NCBI GenBank assembly: GCA_013299115.1
Contig: JAAFKA010000002.1
Location: 186,001-250,000 of the forward strand
DNA: 64,000 bases
Reading direction: 5' to 3'
Origin: Cytophagales bacterium
GTDB lineage: Bacteria > Bacteroidota > Bacteroidia > Cytophagales > Thermoflexibacteraceae
The position numbers were made by a program, and so were the translations under genes. Position 1 is the stretch's first letter; every line of letters starts with the position of its first letter. Positions 7,712-15,001 of this stretch are shown piece by piece. The notes under the pieces were generated by a model that was not told where the DNA came from, did no database searches, and worked only from the letters and a program-made list of their open reading frames with translations.

Positions 7712-10258
7712 TTAATCTCCAATCAACACAAAAGCAGCCCAATAAAAAGGTTTTTCATATTTTTTGCGAATTTCTTGCTGTGCCTGCAAAAATGCTTGTC
7801 TTTTGTTGCCTATTTTCAACCACTTTGCATAAAAAGCAGTCATCAGTTCTTGCGTTACCTTGTCATTTACTTTCCAGAGGCTCATCAGCGTGGCTTTTGC
7901 TCCTGCCATTTTGAAGGCACGTTGCAAACCATAGACCCCTTCGCCATTGCGAACTTCGCCTAAACCTGTTTCGCAGGCAGACAAAACGACTAAATCTGTG
8001 TCGTCTAAGTTCAGCGTGCTGGCTTCGTAGGCTGTTAAAACCCCATCTTCTTTGCCTGTTTCTGCGTTGCTCAAATCATTTACGCCTGCCAAAACAATAC
8101 CCGAACTCAACATACCGTTTACCTTTGTTTTGCTGTCCGAAGGTACAAAATAGCCATGGGTAGCAATGTGTAAGACTTTTGGGCTGTTTATGGCTTTTAG
8201 GTGTTCTTCGGCTGCATTTGCCCCCAAAAACAAACCTATTTGGTAGTTTTTTTGGGCTAAACTGTTTGCAATATTTTTTATTTCTACTTCTGTTCCCACC
8301 AAATCCGAAAAACTTACGGTTTTGATAGCCGAAAAACTTGCAAAACTTCGGTCTTCGTTGCTGCCTTTATTTTCGCCTTTACTTTCCTCACTATTTTGTT
8401 CCCTGTTTTCATTTGGCTTTTCATTTGGCTTTTCGTTTGGTTTTGGGTTTTGTCTGTTGTCTTTTTTGTAGGTGGGTCTGCCAAAAAGCAACGCTGTTTT
8501 GCTGGCATTGGGGCTGCGTGTTTGCAATATATCTTTGAGGTTGCCAACGACTGTGATGTCGGTTTCCTCGCCCAAATATTTTTTGGTTTCGGGGTTTTGC
8601 AAACTGTTGAAACTGATTTGATTATAGACCTCGTCGGGACAAAAATAGACTTTTTTGGCTTTGTAGAGATAGGGCAAAAAAGGTTTCCAAAAATGATTGT
8701 ACGATTGTTTGTCCACCACTTTGTAGTTGATACAGTTGCGATAATGTTTGAAAAAATTAGTTTCCAACTCTTTTCCGTTGCGCAAGACAAGCACTTTTAA
8801 ATCCTTTTTTGTGATAAAAACTGCCAAATAGCTGCTATCTTTCTTAGATTTAATGAGTTCTACGGCTACTTCTCGGCGTTTCAGTGCTTTTTGTAGGTCT
8901 TTGTAGCTATAAGTTATGGGCGTAAAAGCCTTAGCAAAAACAGTAGATTGAAGGGCTAATTGCTTTTCCAAATCATTTGCCTTGTTTTCTAATTTTTCTA
9001 TGTCAATTTCCTTCTTTGCTCTCTCCACCACCGACAGATTGTGTGCTTTGGCAACCTCATTTTTCAGTCCCTGCCAATTTTCAAATTTGGCTATCAGCCC
9101 TGTATCTTTGCTTGCCAAAATTCGTTTTTTCATTTTGTTGGTTTCGTCGAGCAAAATCCCTTTGGCTTGGAGTTGAAAACTGACCAAATGCTGCAACAAA
9201 TTGGTTAGCGGATAGGTGGCTTCTTTTTGCGAAACAATAGAAACAAATTCATAAAAATAATCAAAATAAAACTGATTGACAGCCCAATATTGTTGCTTTT
9301 CTTGTTCAGTTAGGTTGATAAAGTTTGTTTGCAAACTTTTTATTATGATTTCTCTTGCTTCGTGCAAAAAAGGCTCGGCTTGATAATATAAACCTTTTTC
9401 CTTATACAACATTGCCAAATTTAGGCAAGAAACAGAATAGCTTGGGTGGTTTTTGCCAAAAATATCAAAGTGTATATCTTTTCCTTCGGCTGCTAAAAGT
9501 ATTGCTTTATCATAAAAACCTTGTCTTCTATATAAATCACCCAAGTTATTACAAGCTATTGCATAGCTATAATGGTTTTTCCCTACCAACTTTAGTCTAA
9601 TTTCTCTTGAAACTATTAGCAAAGGTTCAGCTTTTGCCAATAAGCCCTGTTTTAAGTACAGAGCAGCCAAATTATTACAGATAACTGCATAATTGATATT
9701 TTCTTTACCCAAAGTTTTTAAGTAAATTTCTTTTGCCTCAATATATAAAGCTTCAGCTTGGTCATATAAACTTTGGTTAAGGTAGAGCTGTGCCAAATCA
9801 TTGCAAGAATTAGCATAATCTGTATGCTCTTTTCCTAAAACTTTTAAGCGGATTTCTTTTGCTTCTTTATATAAAGGCTCGGCTTTTTTATATAATCCTT
9901 GTTTTCTATACAAAACAGCTAAATTATTGCAAGAAGTAGCATACAATAGATGCCATTGACCTAAAACTTCTAATCTAATATCTTTCCCTTTAACATATAA
10001 AGGTTCTGCTTTGGCATATAAGCCTTGCTTATCATACAACATTGCTAAATTATTACAAGTAGTTGCATAATTACTATCCAATTTGCCAAACTCTTTTTCG
10101 GCTTGCAACAGTGCTTTTTTTAGTAGGGTATCAGCCTTTGCATAATTGGCTTTTTCTGTGGCAGCCGTCCCTTGTTTGTTTAATTCCTGCCAACTTTCCT
10201 GTGCATGGCTTGTGTAGGCTACCAATAAGAGGAGTAGATAAAATATAATTGTTTTCAT
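7712..10258 (-). CDS. Secreted TPR-CHAT caspase-like protein
   Basis: 848 residues from the ATG at 10258. A signal peptide (residues 1-19, ending SHAQ) is followed by about seven tetratricopeptide repeats of the 42-residue type with recurring LY.KQGLY.KAEPLY and LGKEH..YA..CNNLA (residues ~30-290), a helical linker, a charged Lys/Asn/Glu/Pro-rich insert near residue 630, and a C-terminal CHAT domain. The Cys-His dyad of this caspase-like clan CD peptidase family is present: His701 in HIATHGYF and Cys762 in LSACETGLGEV. It should therefore be a catalytically competent protease acting outside the cytoplasm, though no substrate gene is adjacent. It ends 64 bases from the convergent glycosyltransferase. 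Confidence 0.92.
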   Translation of the reverse strand: MKTIIFYLLLLLVAYTSHAQESWQELNKQGTAATEKANYAKADTLLKKALLQAEKEFGKLDSNYATTCNNLAMLYDKQGLYAKAEPLYVKGKDIRLEVLGQWHLLYATSCNNLAVLYRKQGLYKKAEPLYKEAKEIRLKVLGKEHTDYANSCNDLAQLYLNQSLYDQAEALYIEAKEIYLKTLGKENINYAVICNNLAALYLKQGLLAKAEPLLIVSREIRLKLVGKNHYSYAIACNNLGDLYRRQGFYDKAILLAAEGKDIHFDIFGKNHPSYSVSCLNLAMLYKEKGLYYQAEPFLHEAREIIIKSLQTNFINLTEQEKQQYWAVNQFYFDYFYEFVSIVSQKEATYPLTNLLQHLVSFQLQAKGILLDETNKMKKRILASKDTGLIAKFENWQGLKNEVAKAHNLSVVERAKKEIDIEKLENKANDLEKQLALQSTVFAKAFTPITYSYKDLQKALKRREVAVELIKSKKDSSYLAVFITKKDLKVLVLRNGKELETNFFKHYRNCINYKVVDKQSYNHFWKPFLPYLYKAKKVYFCPDEVYNQISFNSLQNPETKKYLGEETDITVVGNLKDILQTRSPNASKTALLFGRPTYKKDNRQNPKPNEKPNEKPNENREQNSEESKGENKGSNEDRSFASFSAIKTVSFSDLVGTEVEIKNIANSLAQKNYQIGLFLGANAAEEHLKAINSPKVLHIATHGYFVPSDSKTKVNGMLSSGIVLAGVNDLSNAETGKEDGVLTAYEASTLNLDDTDLVVLSACETGLGEVRNGEGVYGLQRAFKMAGAKATLMSLWKVNDKVTQELMTAFYAKWLKIGNKRQAFLQAQQEIRKKYEKPFYWAAFVLIGD

Positions 10259-10596
10259 TTGAGTTGATTGTCTGTTTGAGTAAAACACTGAAGGAATAAC
10301 ATTTTTTCAAAAAAATATTATTTCTCTGTTAATAGAGGTTATTACAATTTGTACCGTACCCTTTAGGGTGCAGGGTCAATTAGTTGAAAAATCAAGAAGT
10401 TATTTTTTATACAAAAATTATCTTAATAACCTCTATTTCTTTGTTAATCTACTCAACAAAAATAAACAACGCAAAACTAATCTTAATAAAAATGTCGCAA
10501 GTGGTCGTTTTTTTGTGCGTGAGTGGTAGGTTTTTTGGCGTGAGTGGTAAAAAATACAAAACTTTCGGTTTTGAGAAAGCAAAAGTACCTCAAAAA
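10259..10596. other. Intergenic region with an inverted repeat and a short direct repeat
   Basis: No gene is supported here. A 14-base inverted repeat, AATAGAGGTTATTA at 10331-10344 and its complement at 10424-10437, brackets about 80 bases. GCGTGAGTGGTA-type direct repeats occur around 10517-10550. The region holds the upstream sequences of the TPR-CHAT gene (right-to-left), but I find no exact TAnnTTTG box for it. Confidence 0.45.
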
Positions 10597-11343
10597 TTAA
10601 TTTATTTTCTCTGCCACTCCAATCCACCTATCTGAAATTGTTGGTAGATAAGGTTGCAGTTGGTAATTGCCAAAAGTGTGCAACAACCGCAGCCCTGCTT
10701 GCTCAAAATAGGTTTCGAATTGCTTGTCAGTTATGGCTTTTACCCTTTCTTGGTAGTTGTGTGGCTGATTGGCTACCTCGAAATGAATATCTTTGACTAT
10801 AAAATTGTTTTCAACCTTCTTGTAAATCGTAAAAAGTAAATCATTTTTTACTTTTTGTTCATACCATTTGAGTTGGGCTATTACTTTTTCTGTATTGAAA
10901 AAATCCAATACAAATTTTCCACCTTTTTTCAGATTGGCTGCTGCTGCCGAAATAGCCTGTTGATTTTCTTTTTCGGTTTCGAAGTAGCCAAAACTCGTAA
11001 ACAAATTCAGCACCACGTCAAAAGTTTCAGGTTGATACACCTCTCGCATATCGTGGCGTGCAAAATGCAGTTTTTCGTTGGCAAACTGCTGGGCATGGGC
11101 TATGCTGTTGGTAGAAAGGTCTATGCCTACCACATCAAAACCTTTGCTATTCAGATAAATAGCATGGCGACCTTTGCCACAAGCCAAATCCAAAATTTTT
11201 TGATGCGGAGCAAAAACCAACAAAGTTGCCAAATTGTCCATCAATAATTGGGCTTCGGTTTCGTTGCGGTCTTTGTAGAGGATATGATAATAAGGTGTAT
11301 CAAACCACTCATCAAACCAAGGTTTTTCTGTTTTTGAGGTCAT
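10597..11343 (-). CDS. Class I SAM-dependent methyltransferase
   Basis: 248 residues with a Rossmann-type methyltransferase core. Motif I is ILDLACGKGRHAIYL (residues ~55-69, SAM binding), followed by the acidic end of strand 2 in DVVGIDLS, and a motif reading FDVVLNLFTSFGYFE at strand 4. Such proteins are usually annotated only to fold level; the substrate could be a small molecule or a macromolecule. It is monocistronic, with a palindrome of the TTATCnGAC family just upstream (11409-11441). Start is the first ATG after a region of low coding potential. Confidence 0.88.
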   Translation of the reverse strand: MTSKTEKPWFDEWFDTPYYHILYKDRNETEAQLLMDNLATLLVFAPHQKILDLACGKGRHAIYLNSKGFDVVGIDLSTNSIAHAQQFANEKLHFARHDMREVYQPETFDVVLNLFTSFGYFETEKENQQAISAAAANLKKGGKFVLDFFNTEKVIAQLKWYEQKVKNDLLFTIYKKVENNFIVKDIHFEVANQPHNYQERVKAITDKQFETYFEQAGLRLLHTFGNYQLQPYLPTISDRWIGVAEKIN

Positions 11344-11408
11344 TTTTCTTTGTTAAGTAAGAAGACAAAGTAAAAGTAAGTTTCTATTTTTGTAACTCCT
11401 TGAAAATC

Positions 11409-11441
11409 ATTTATCGGACACTTTAAAAGTGTCCGATAAAT
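11409..11441. repeat. Palindrome of the TTATCnGACnC family, copy 1
   Basis: ATTTATCGGACACTTT pairs with AAAGTGTCCGATAAAT with a one-base centre. It lies between two minus-strand genes, just past the stop of the lipoprotein gene, and can act as its terminator. Related palindromes are at 14822-14850 and 56475-56505, with a partial one at 57266-57302. Confidence 0.75.
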
Positions 11442-11456
11442 TTGTTCACTTACTTA

Positions 11457-12110
11457 TTACTTTGCAAAAGTATTTACTGCCTTAATTTGCTTATATTTCT
11501 CCTCCAATTTTTCTATTGCAGTTTTCTCTTTTTCGAGCAACGCATTGAGTTCTTGAGCAAAGCTGCTATAGTGAATTCGTTGGGTGAGGTCTTTGGAGTC
11601 TGCCTGTCTTATGGCTTCGAAAGTATCCATACAAGCCCTGCATTTGTCCAAATATTTGGTAGTAGTTTCCAATCTGTCCACTTTTTCCATCAGCAACTCT
11701 ATGGTTTGGTCGTAGCTGTCCATTATAGTCGAGTTGTTCATATTCGTTGCGTCATAGTGCTGTTTGGTGGCTTGTTGTTGCAAAGCTACAACAGAGTCTA
11801 AAAGGGCTTTGTCCACCGTTTTTATTTTTTTAAACTCCTTGATTATCAAGGCAATATCACCAAACTTTTTCTTATCCACTTCGTTTAGTTCTGCCCATGC
11901 AGCCTTTGCACTATCAGCCAAAGTAGCCAATTTTTCGTGCAGAGGTTGTGGTGGTTCTAAGGACTTTGCTTTTTCCCAAGCCTCGTTTTCCATAGCAGCA
12001 CTGTCTTTTACAGTTTCAGCTACCTGATTTTGACTTTCTTCATTTGATTTTGGTTGGCAACCTGCCAACAACAGCCCAAAAATGGCTGCAAATAAAAAGT
12101 GTTTGTTCAT
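11457..12110 (-). CDS. Lipoprotein with a helical, Glu/Lys-rich body
   Basis: 217 residues. The N-terminus is a lipoprotein signal with lipobox LLAGC (Cys18), so the protein should be lipid-anchored, in the inner or outer membrane. The rest is strongly alpha-helical with heptad-like patterns (KEFKKIKTVDKALLDSV, LEKEKTAIEKLEEKYKQI) and one internal CRAC motif near residue 158 that could hold a disulfide or metal. I recognise no named family. It stands alone between the methyltransferase and the divergent injection-system pair. Confidence 0.75.
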   Translation of the reverse strand: MNKHFLFAAIFGLLLAGCQPKSNEESQNQVAETVKDSAAMENEAWEKAKSLEPPQPLHEKLATLADSAKAAWAELNEVDKKKFGDIALIIKEFKKIKTVDKALLDSVVALQQQATKQHYDATNMNNSTIMDSYDQTIELLMEKVDRLETTTKYLDKCRACMDTFEAIRQADSKDLTQRIHYSSFAQELNALLEKEKTAIEKLEEKYKQIKAVNTFAK

Positions 12111-12257
12111 GTTTCTTATGGCTTTTTTTAACTCTGCAAAGATTAAAAACTCCTCCTTTTAGTTTGTTTTTACTATTTAAAGTTACAACTCGTAAAGTTA
12201 TAAAAACCTTAGAAAATACTTATGCTAATTGTTATAAGTTTTCATTTTTTTGTAGTA

Positions 12258-12293
12258 ATTTAGTAAAATTGCCTTTAGGCAACTATACTAAAT
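12258..12293. repeat. Imperfect palindrome upstream of the DUF5908 gene
   Basis: ATTTAGTA..TTGCCT and AGGCAA..TACTAAAT form arms separated by two bases, with two mismatched positions. It lies about 50 bases upstream of the orphan injection-system pair and could be an operator or the edge of the transferred segment; nothing in the sequence decides between these. Confidence 0.5.
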
Positions 12294-12344
12294 ATTTAAG
12301 TTTTCTATCAAATTACTTACCTCATGCAAAAGTTGTAAAATCTT

Positions 12345-12533
12345 ATGCCATTAGAAATCAAGGAGTTGATAGTTCGCGTAACTATCAATCCGCCACCTGC
12401 GGTGCAGCCCCCTCAAGAAATTCAGTTGAGTGCTGCCCAAAAAGAAGCTATTGTCGAGAGTTGTTTAAAAAGGGTACAAGAATTGCTTGATAACCAGAAA
12501 AACGACCACAACCGATGGCTGCCCTATCCATAG
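12345..12533 (+). CDS. DUF5908 small protein of contractile injection systems
   Basis: A 62-residue protein beginning MPLEIKELIVRVTI, the typical opening of DUF5908, followed by a Pro/Gln linker and a single helix (AAQKEAIVESCLKRVQELL). Small proteins of this family are found in extracellular contractile injection system (eCIS) loci, directly before the LysM-carrying tube/baseplate adaptor gene, and that order is kept here: its last 19 bases overlap the next gene's start, implying translational coupling. Its biochemical role is unknown. No other injection-system gene is in the window. Confidence 0.75.
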   Translation: MPLEIKELIVRVTINPPPAVQPPQEIQLSAAQKEAIVESCLKRVQELLDNQKNDHNRWLPYP

Positions 12534-13174
12534 AAGTTTATAAAGACGAGGAGTTTAGTCAAAAAGACTCAACCTACACTTTGCAGGTCAGCCCGACTAA
12601 TTTCAAACAGTCGTATAGTTTGGAAACTGTGCTACAACGTGCCATAGGCTCTTTGGATTCCAGCACCTTTGCTGCGGTGCCAGCTCAAGTGGTTAGTTTC
12701 GATACTTTGTTCGATGCCACAGGGGCATTGAAAAACAAATCGCAAGATGTGGCAGCAGATGTCAAAACCTTGCAAACAGCTATTCTGAACTATGACGGCA
12801 GTACGCACCAGCCCAAATTTTTAAAATTAGTTTGGGGAGGAGATGCCAAATCTTTTGCCTTTCCTTGCCGTTTAGATAAAATGGACATTGAATATCAACA
12901 CTTTACACCCGATGGCGTGCCGTTGCGTTGCATAGTCAAATTGTCTTTCAAAGAATTTAAGAGTCAAAAAACTATAGCCAAAGAAAAAGGCAACCAATCT
13001 CCTGATGTTTCGCACCTGCGTATTGTGCAGCAGGGAGATACGCTGCCTTTGCTTTGCAAAAAAATTTATGGCAATGCAGCCTATTATTTGCAAGTGGCAA
13101 AGGCAAATCAACTACACAGTTTTCGACAGTTGGAGGTGGGGACTACTATTTATTTTCCGCCAATAAAAAAATAG
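12515..13174 (+). CDS. CIS tube-type protein with C-terminal LysM (Afp7/Pvc7-like adaptor)
   Basis: 219 residues. Residues ~1-155 correspond to the contractile-injection-system tube N-terminal domain (LSIEVYKDEEF opening, LQVSPTNFKQSYS, a beta-rich middle ending VKLSFKEF). Residues ~168-217 are a LysM domain (HLRIVQQGDTLPLLCKKIYG ... QLEVGTTIYFPP). In eCIS and T6SS-iv particles this protein links the inner tube to the baseplate/spike, and here LysM is thought to serve assembly rather than cell-wall binding. Start ATG overlaps the DUF5908 gene. Tube, sheath, spike, baseplate, tape measure and AAA ATPase genes are all missing nearby, so this is an orphan pair. Its 3' end overlaps a truncated acetyltransferase by 29 bases. 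Confidence 0.85.
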   Translation: MAALSIEVYKDEEFSQKDSTYTLQVSPTNFKQSYSLETVLQRAIGSLDSSTFAAVPAQVVSFDTLFDATGALKNKSQDVAADVKTLQTAILNYDGSTHQPKFLKLVWGGDAKSFAFPCRLDKMDIEYQHFTPDGVPLRCIVKLSFKEFKSQKTIAKEKGNQSPDVSHLRIVQQGDTLPLLCKKIYGNAAYYLQVAKANQLHSFRQLEVGTTIYFPPIKK

Positions 13175-13466
13175 CTTTTTGCAAAAGTTTTCTCCCCACA
13201 CCTTGTTTATAATACATTGGGTGAACATAAAGCCAAGTTAATTCCTCTTGATTAAGTGCAGCAAAACCCACAGGTTTGTTGTCAATACAAGCAACAAATA
13301 ACTTGTCGTCAAAAAGTCCTTCGTCTTTGTAAGTTTCTTCAAGACTTTTAAAGGCACTTTCGCCAACTGTCATTTTGAGTTCGTCTATTCTGGATAGGTC
13401 GTGAATTTCGCACAAATTTTGCCAATCTGTTTCGTGATAAACTCTAATCAATAAATTAGTGTTCAT
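13146..13466 (-). CDS. GNAT acetyltransferase, C-terminally truncated
   Basis: 106 residues of a GNAT N-acetyltransferase. The N-terminal strand-helix section (LIRVYHETDWQNLCEIHDLS), strand 4 (FVACIDNKPVGFAAL), and the acetyl-CoA loop (LYVHPMYYKQGVGRKLL, QxxGxG/A motif) are intact, but the chain stops 13 residues after the loop, where relatives run on for roughly 45 more (strands 6-7 and the substrate side). The stop lies inside the 3' end of the convergent LysM gene. A TATCTTTG box at 13505-13512 on this strand may promote it. Probably inactive; the truncation coincides with the injection-system junction. Confidence 0.75.
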   Translation of the reverse strand: MNTNLLIRVYHETDWQNLCEIHDLSRIDELKMTVGESAFKSLEETYKDEGLFDDKLFVACIDNKPVGFAALNQEELTWLYVHPMYYKQGVGRKLLQKAIFLLAENK

Positions 13467-13565
13467 ATAATTTTTTAAATTATGACGGAAAATTGTTAAG
13501 ACTACAAAGATATCAATTTTTTATTTATTTTATTTAACCTATCAACTATTTAAGCCACTAACAAT

Positions 13566-14054
13566 ATGGAATCTATCTCTATCTCCAACATGATTTTTGC
13601 CCCTGCTAATTTTTCGGTGCAAAGCAACCAAAAAGTAGTTTTTTTGGCGGGCAGCATAGATAAAAATGCTGCAACAGATTGGCACAGCCAAATAGCCAAT
13701 TCATTGGCAGCTTACAATGTGCTGCTGCTTAACCCGACTCGTTACAGTTGGGATTCGTCTTGGAAACTTACCGCAGACGACCCCCAATTTAGTGAGCAAG
13801 TAAACTGGGAACTGCGGAGCATGGAATTGGCTGATTTGGTGGTAGTTAATTTTTTGCCTACTGCCCAATCTCCTATTTCTTTGTTAGAGTTTGGCTTGTA
13901 CGCCCAATCGGGTAAGGCTTTGGTTTGCTGTCCCGAAGGTTTTTGGAAAAAAGGCAATGTAGATATAGTTTGTCGCCGTTATCAAGTGCAGCAAACAACT
14001 TGTATCGCAGATTTGATTGCAACTATTAAAACCAAATTGGGGGTTGCAGTTTAA
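13566..14054 (+). CDS. Nucleoside 2-deoxyribosyltransferase-like protein
   Basis: 162 residues matching the Nuc_deoxyri_tr2 family: VVFLAGSID (phosphate/ribose loop), DWHSQIANSL, LLNPTRYSWDSSW, the catalytic-type Glu region VNWELRSMELADLVVVNFLP and SLLEFGLYAQSGKALVCCPEGFWKKGNVDIVC. Characterised relatives exchange or hydrolyse the N-glycosidic bond of (deoxy)nucleosides, in nucleotide salvage or as effector-like enzymes. Here it is a stand-alone gene 99 bases from the divergent GNAT, and the substrate cannot be inferred. Start is the ATG at 13566. Confidence 0.82.
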   Translation: MESISISNMIFAPANFSVQSNQKVVFLAGSIDKNAATDWHSQIANSLAAYNVLLLNPTRYSWDSSWKLTADDPQFSEQVNWELRSMELADLVVVNFLPTAQSPISLLEFGLYAQSGKALVCCPEGFWKKGNVDIVCRRYQVQQTTCIADLIATIKTKLGVAV

Positions 14055-14089
14055 TAAAGCTACAAAATATACTTCCGAACTGTTCCTAA

Positions 14090-14653
14090 TTAGTTAATCA
14101 CTACATCAAAATTGACATCTGCGTCTGTTTCTCCTGTATTTATCGTGCTGTTGGCAGTCTTTTGGTTGTTGGTAATGTGTTTGAGGACAGCACGCAACTT
14201 GCCTGTGCCTGCGGCTCCTGTTTTTTGCTTGTGAACTAAACCAATAGGCAACCCTTTGTTATCTTTATCTCCATAGCCATCAAAAGCAAGACTGCTCCCC
14301 GAAGGTACAAAGAAAAACTGATGTTCTGCTCCCTCCGCCAGAATTTCAGGAGTTAGGTTTTCGGCAGGATTTTTCGATTCGTTTAGCACCTCCACAGTTA
14401 CATTGTAAGAAGTATTGGCTTTCAATCGAATGACATCCACCGTAGGAGCAGCGCCGCCAGCACCATCAGGGTCTTTGTAGGTGGCTCTTACTACATCAGT
14501 ACCTAAGCCTGAACTCGTATAAGTGAGGCGTATGGTGGTAATCAATTCAGAGTCATTATGATTGTGGTCGTGGCTCTCATCACTTTTGCAAGCACCTACA
14601 CCTAAGCTAAGTGCAGCAAATAAGCCCAATGCAAAACATTTTACTATTTTCAT
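14090..14653 (-). CDS. His-rich surface lipoprotein, possible metal-linked
   Basis: 187 residues. Lipoprotein signal with Cys22 in LGVGACKSD, then a His/Asp cluster SHDHNHND suited to metal binding, then a beta-sandwich-like region (TTIRLTYTSSG, DPDGAGGAAPTVD, YNVTVEVLNESKNPAENLTPEI, AEGAEHQFFF). Bacteroidota relatives carry the loose label type 1 periplasmic binding fold superfamily protein and often start with D/H-rich stretches. The function is not established; the His cluster and the multi-repeat operator upstream (14692-14739) make zinc or another metal a reasonable guess. A perfect 16-base tandem duplication fills its leader (14654-14685). Confidence 0.7.
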   Translation of the reverse strand: MKIVKCFALGLFAALSLGVGACKSDESHDHNHNDSELITTIRLTYTSSGLGTDVVRATYKDPDGAGGAAPTVDVIRLKANTSYNVTVEVLNESKNPAENLTPEILAEGAEHQFFFVPSGSSLAFDGYGDKDNKGLPIGLVHKQKTGAAGTGKLRAVLKHITNNQKTANSTINTGETDADVNFDVVIN

Positions 14654-14685
14654 GTTTAAAGAAGTTAAAGTTTAAAGAAGTTAAA
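14654..14685. repeat. Perfect 16-base tandem duplication in the leader
   Basis: GTTTAAAGAAGTTAAA occurs twice in direct succession (14654-14669 and 14670-14685), immediately upstream of the lipoprotein ATG at 14653. It therefore occupies the ribosome-binding region; on the mRNA strand it reads TTTAACTTCTTTAAAC twice. Confidence 0.85.
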
Positions 14686-14691
14686 TTGCAT

Positions 14692-14739
14692 CTTGCAATT
14701 ATGTTGCAAATATAAAATTATTTGCAACATAATTGCAAG
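14692..14739 (-). promoter_or_regulatory. Promoter overlapped by a 21-bp perfect palindromic operator
   Basis: Arms CTTGCAATTATGTTGCAAATA (14692-14712) and its exact complement (14719-14739) flank a 6-base centre. TTGCAA occurs four times, at 14693, 14704, 14722 and 14733, i.e. spaced 11, 18 and 11 bases. On the minus strand TATATTTG (14707-14714) is a perfect -7 box and TTG at 14736-14738 is 21 bases upstream, so a dimeric repressor on the arms would occlude RNA polymerase. The target is the His-rich lipoprotein; a metal-responsive regulator is inferred only. Confidence 0.7.
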
Positions 14740-14821
14740 TAAATAGCAAAAAAAATCATGATAAGTAGTTAAATTTAAATAAACGACAATATTTTAAACC
14801 CTATATAGCTGATTATCAGAT

Positions 14822-14850
14822 TTATCCGACACCTTCGAGGTGTCGGATAA
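14822..14850. repeat. Palindrome of the TTATCnGACnC family, copy 2
   Basis: TTATCCGACACCTTCGAGGTGTCGGATAA is a perfect dyad. It lies between two minus-strand genes. The flank GATAATTAAGTTCAATTACTT recurs in inverted orientation at 57264-57290, so the repeat unit is longer than the palindrome itself. Confidence 0.8.
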
Positions 14851-14919
14851 TTAAGTTCAATTACTTACCTTTTTACGAGTTGTATAAGTTATAAAAATTG
14901 TCGGTCAACATAAAAATTT

Positions 14920-14952
14920 AACCCCACAAGAGTTTAAAGTTCTTGTGGGGTT
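14920..14952 (-). terminator. Terminator of the DUF2252 gene, AACCCCACAAG palindrome
   Basis: AACCCCACAAG and CTTGTGGGGTT form an 11-bp stem; on the minus strand the stem is followed by AAATTTTTA. It lies 50 bases past the stop of DUF2252. The same stem with a changed loop is used at 53097-53129. Confidence 0.75.
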
Positions 14953-15001
14953 GTTAATTAGATAATATAAAATATCAAATGCAAGAATGATAACTTCACG
15001 A

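Noticed and set aside
10384-10635. 83-residue plus-strand reading frame
   Set aside because: Low-complexity AT-rich translation, overlaps the methyltransferase 3' end and a pair of inverted repeats; no supporting promoter or family.
12345-13174. Complete contractile injection system
   Set aside because: Only two small genes are present; neither tube, sheath, spike nor ATPase is found on either side.
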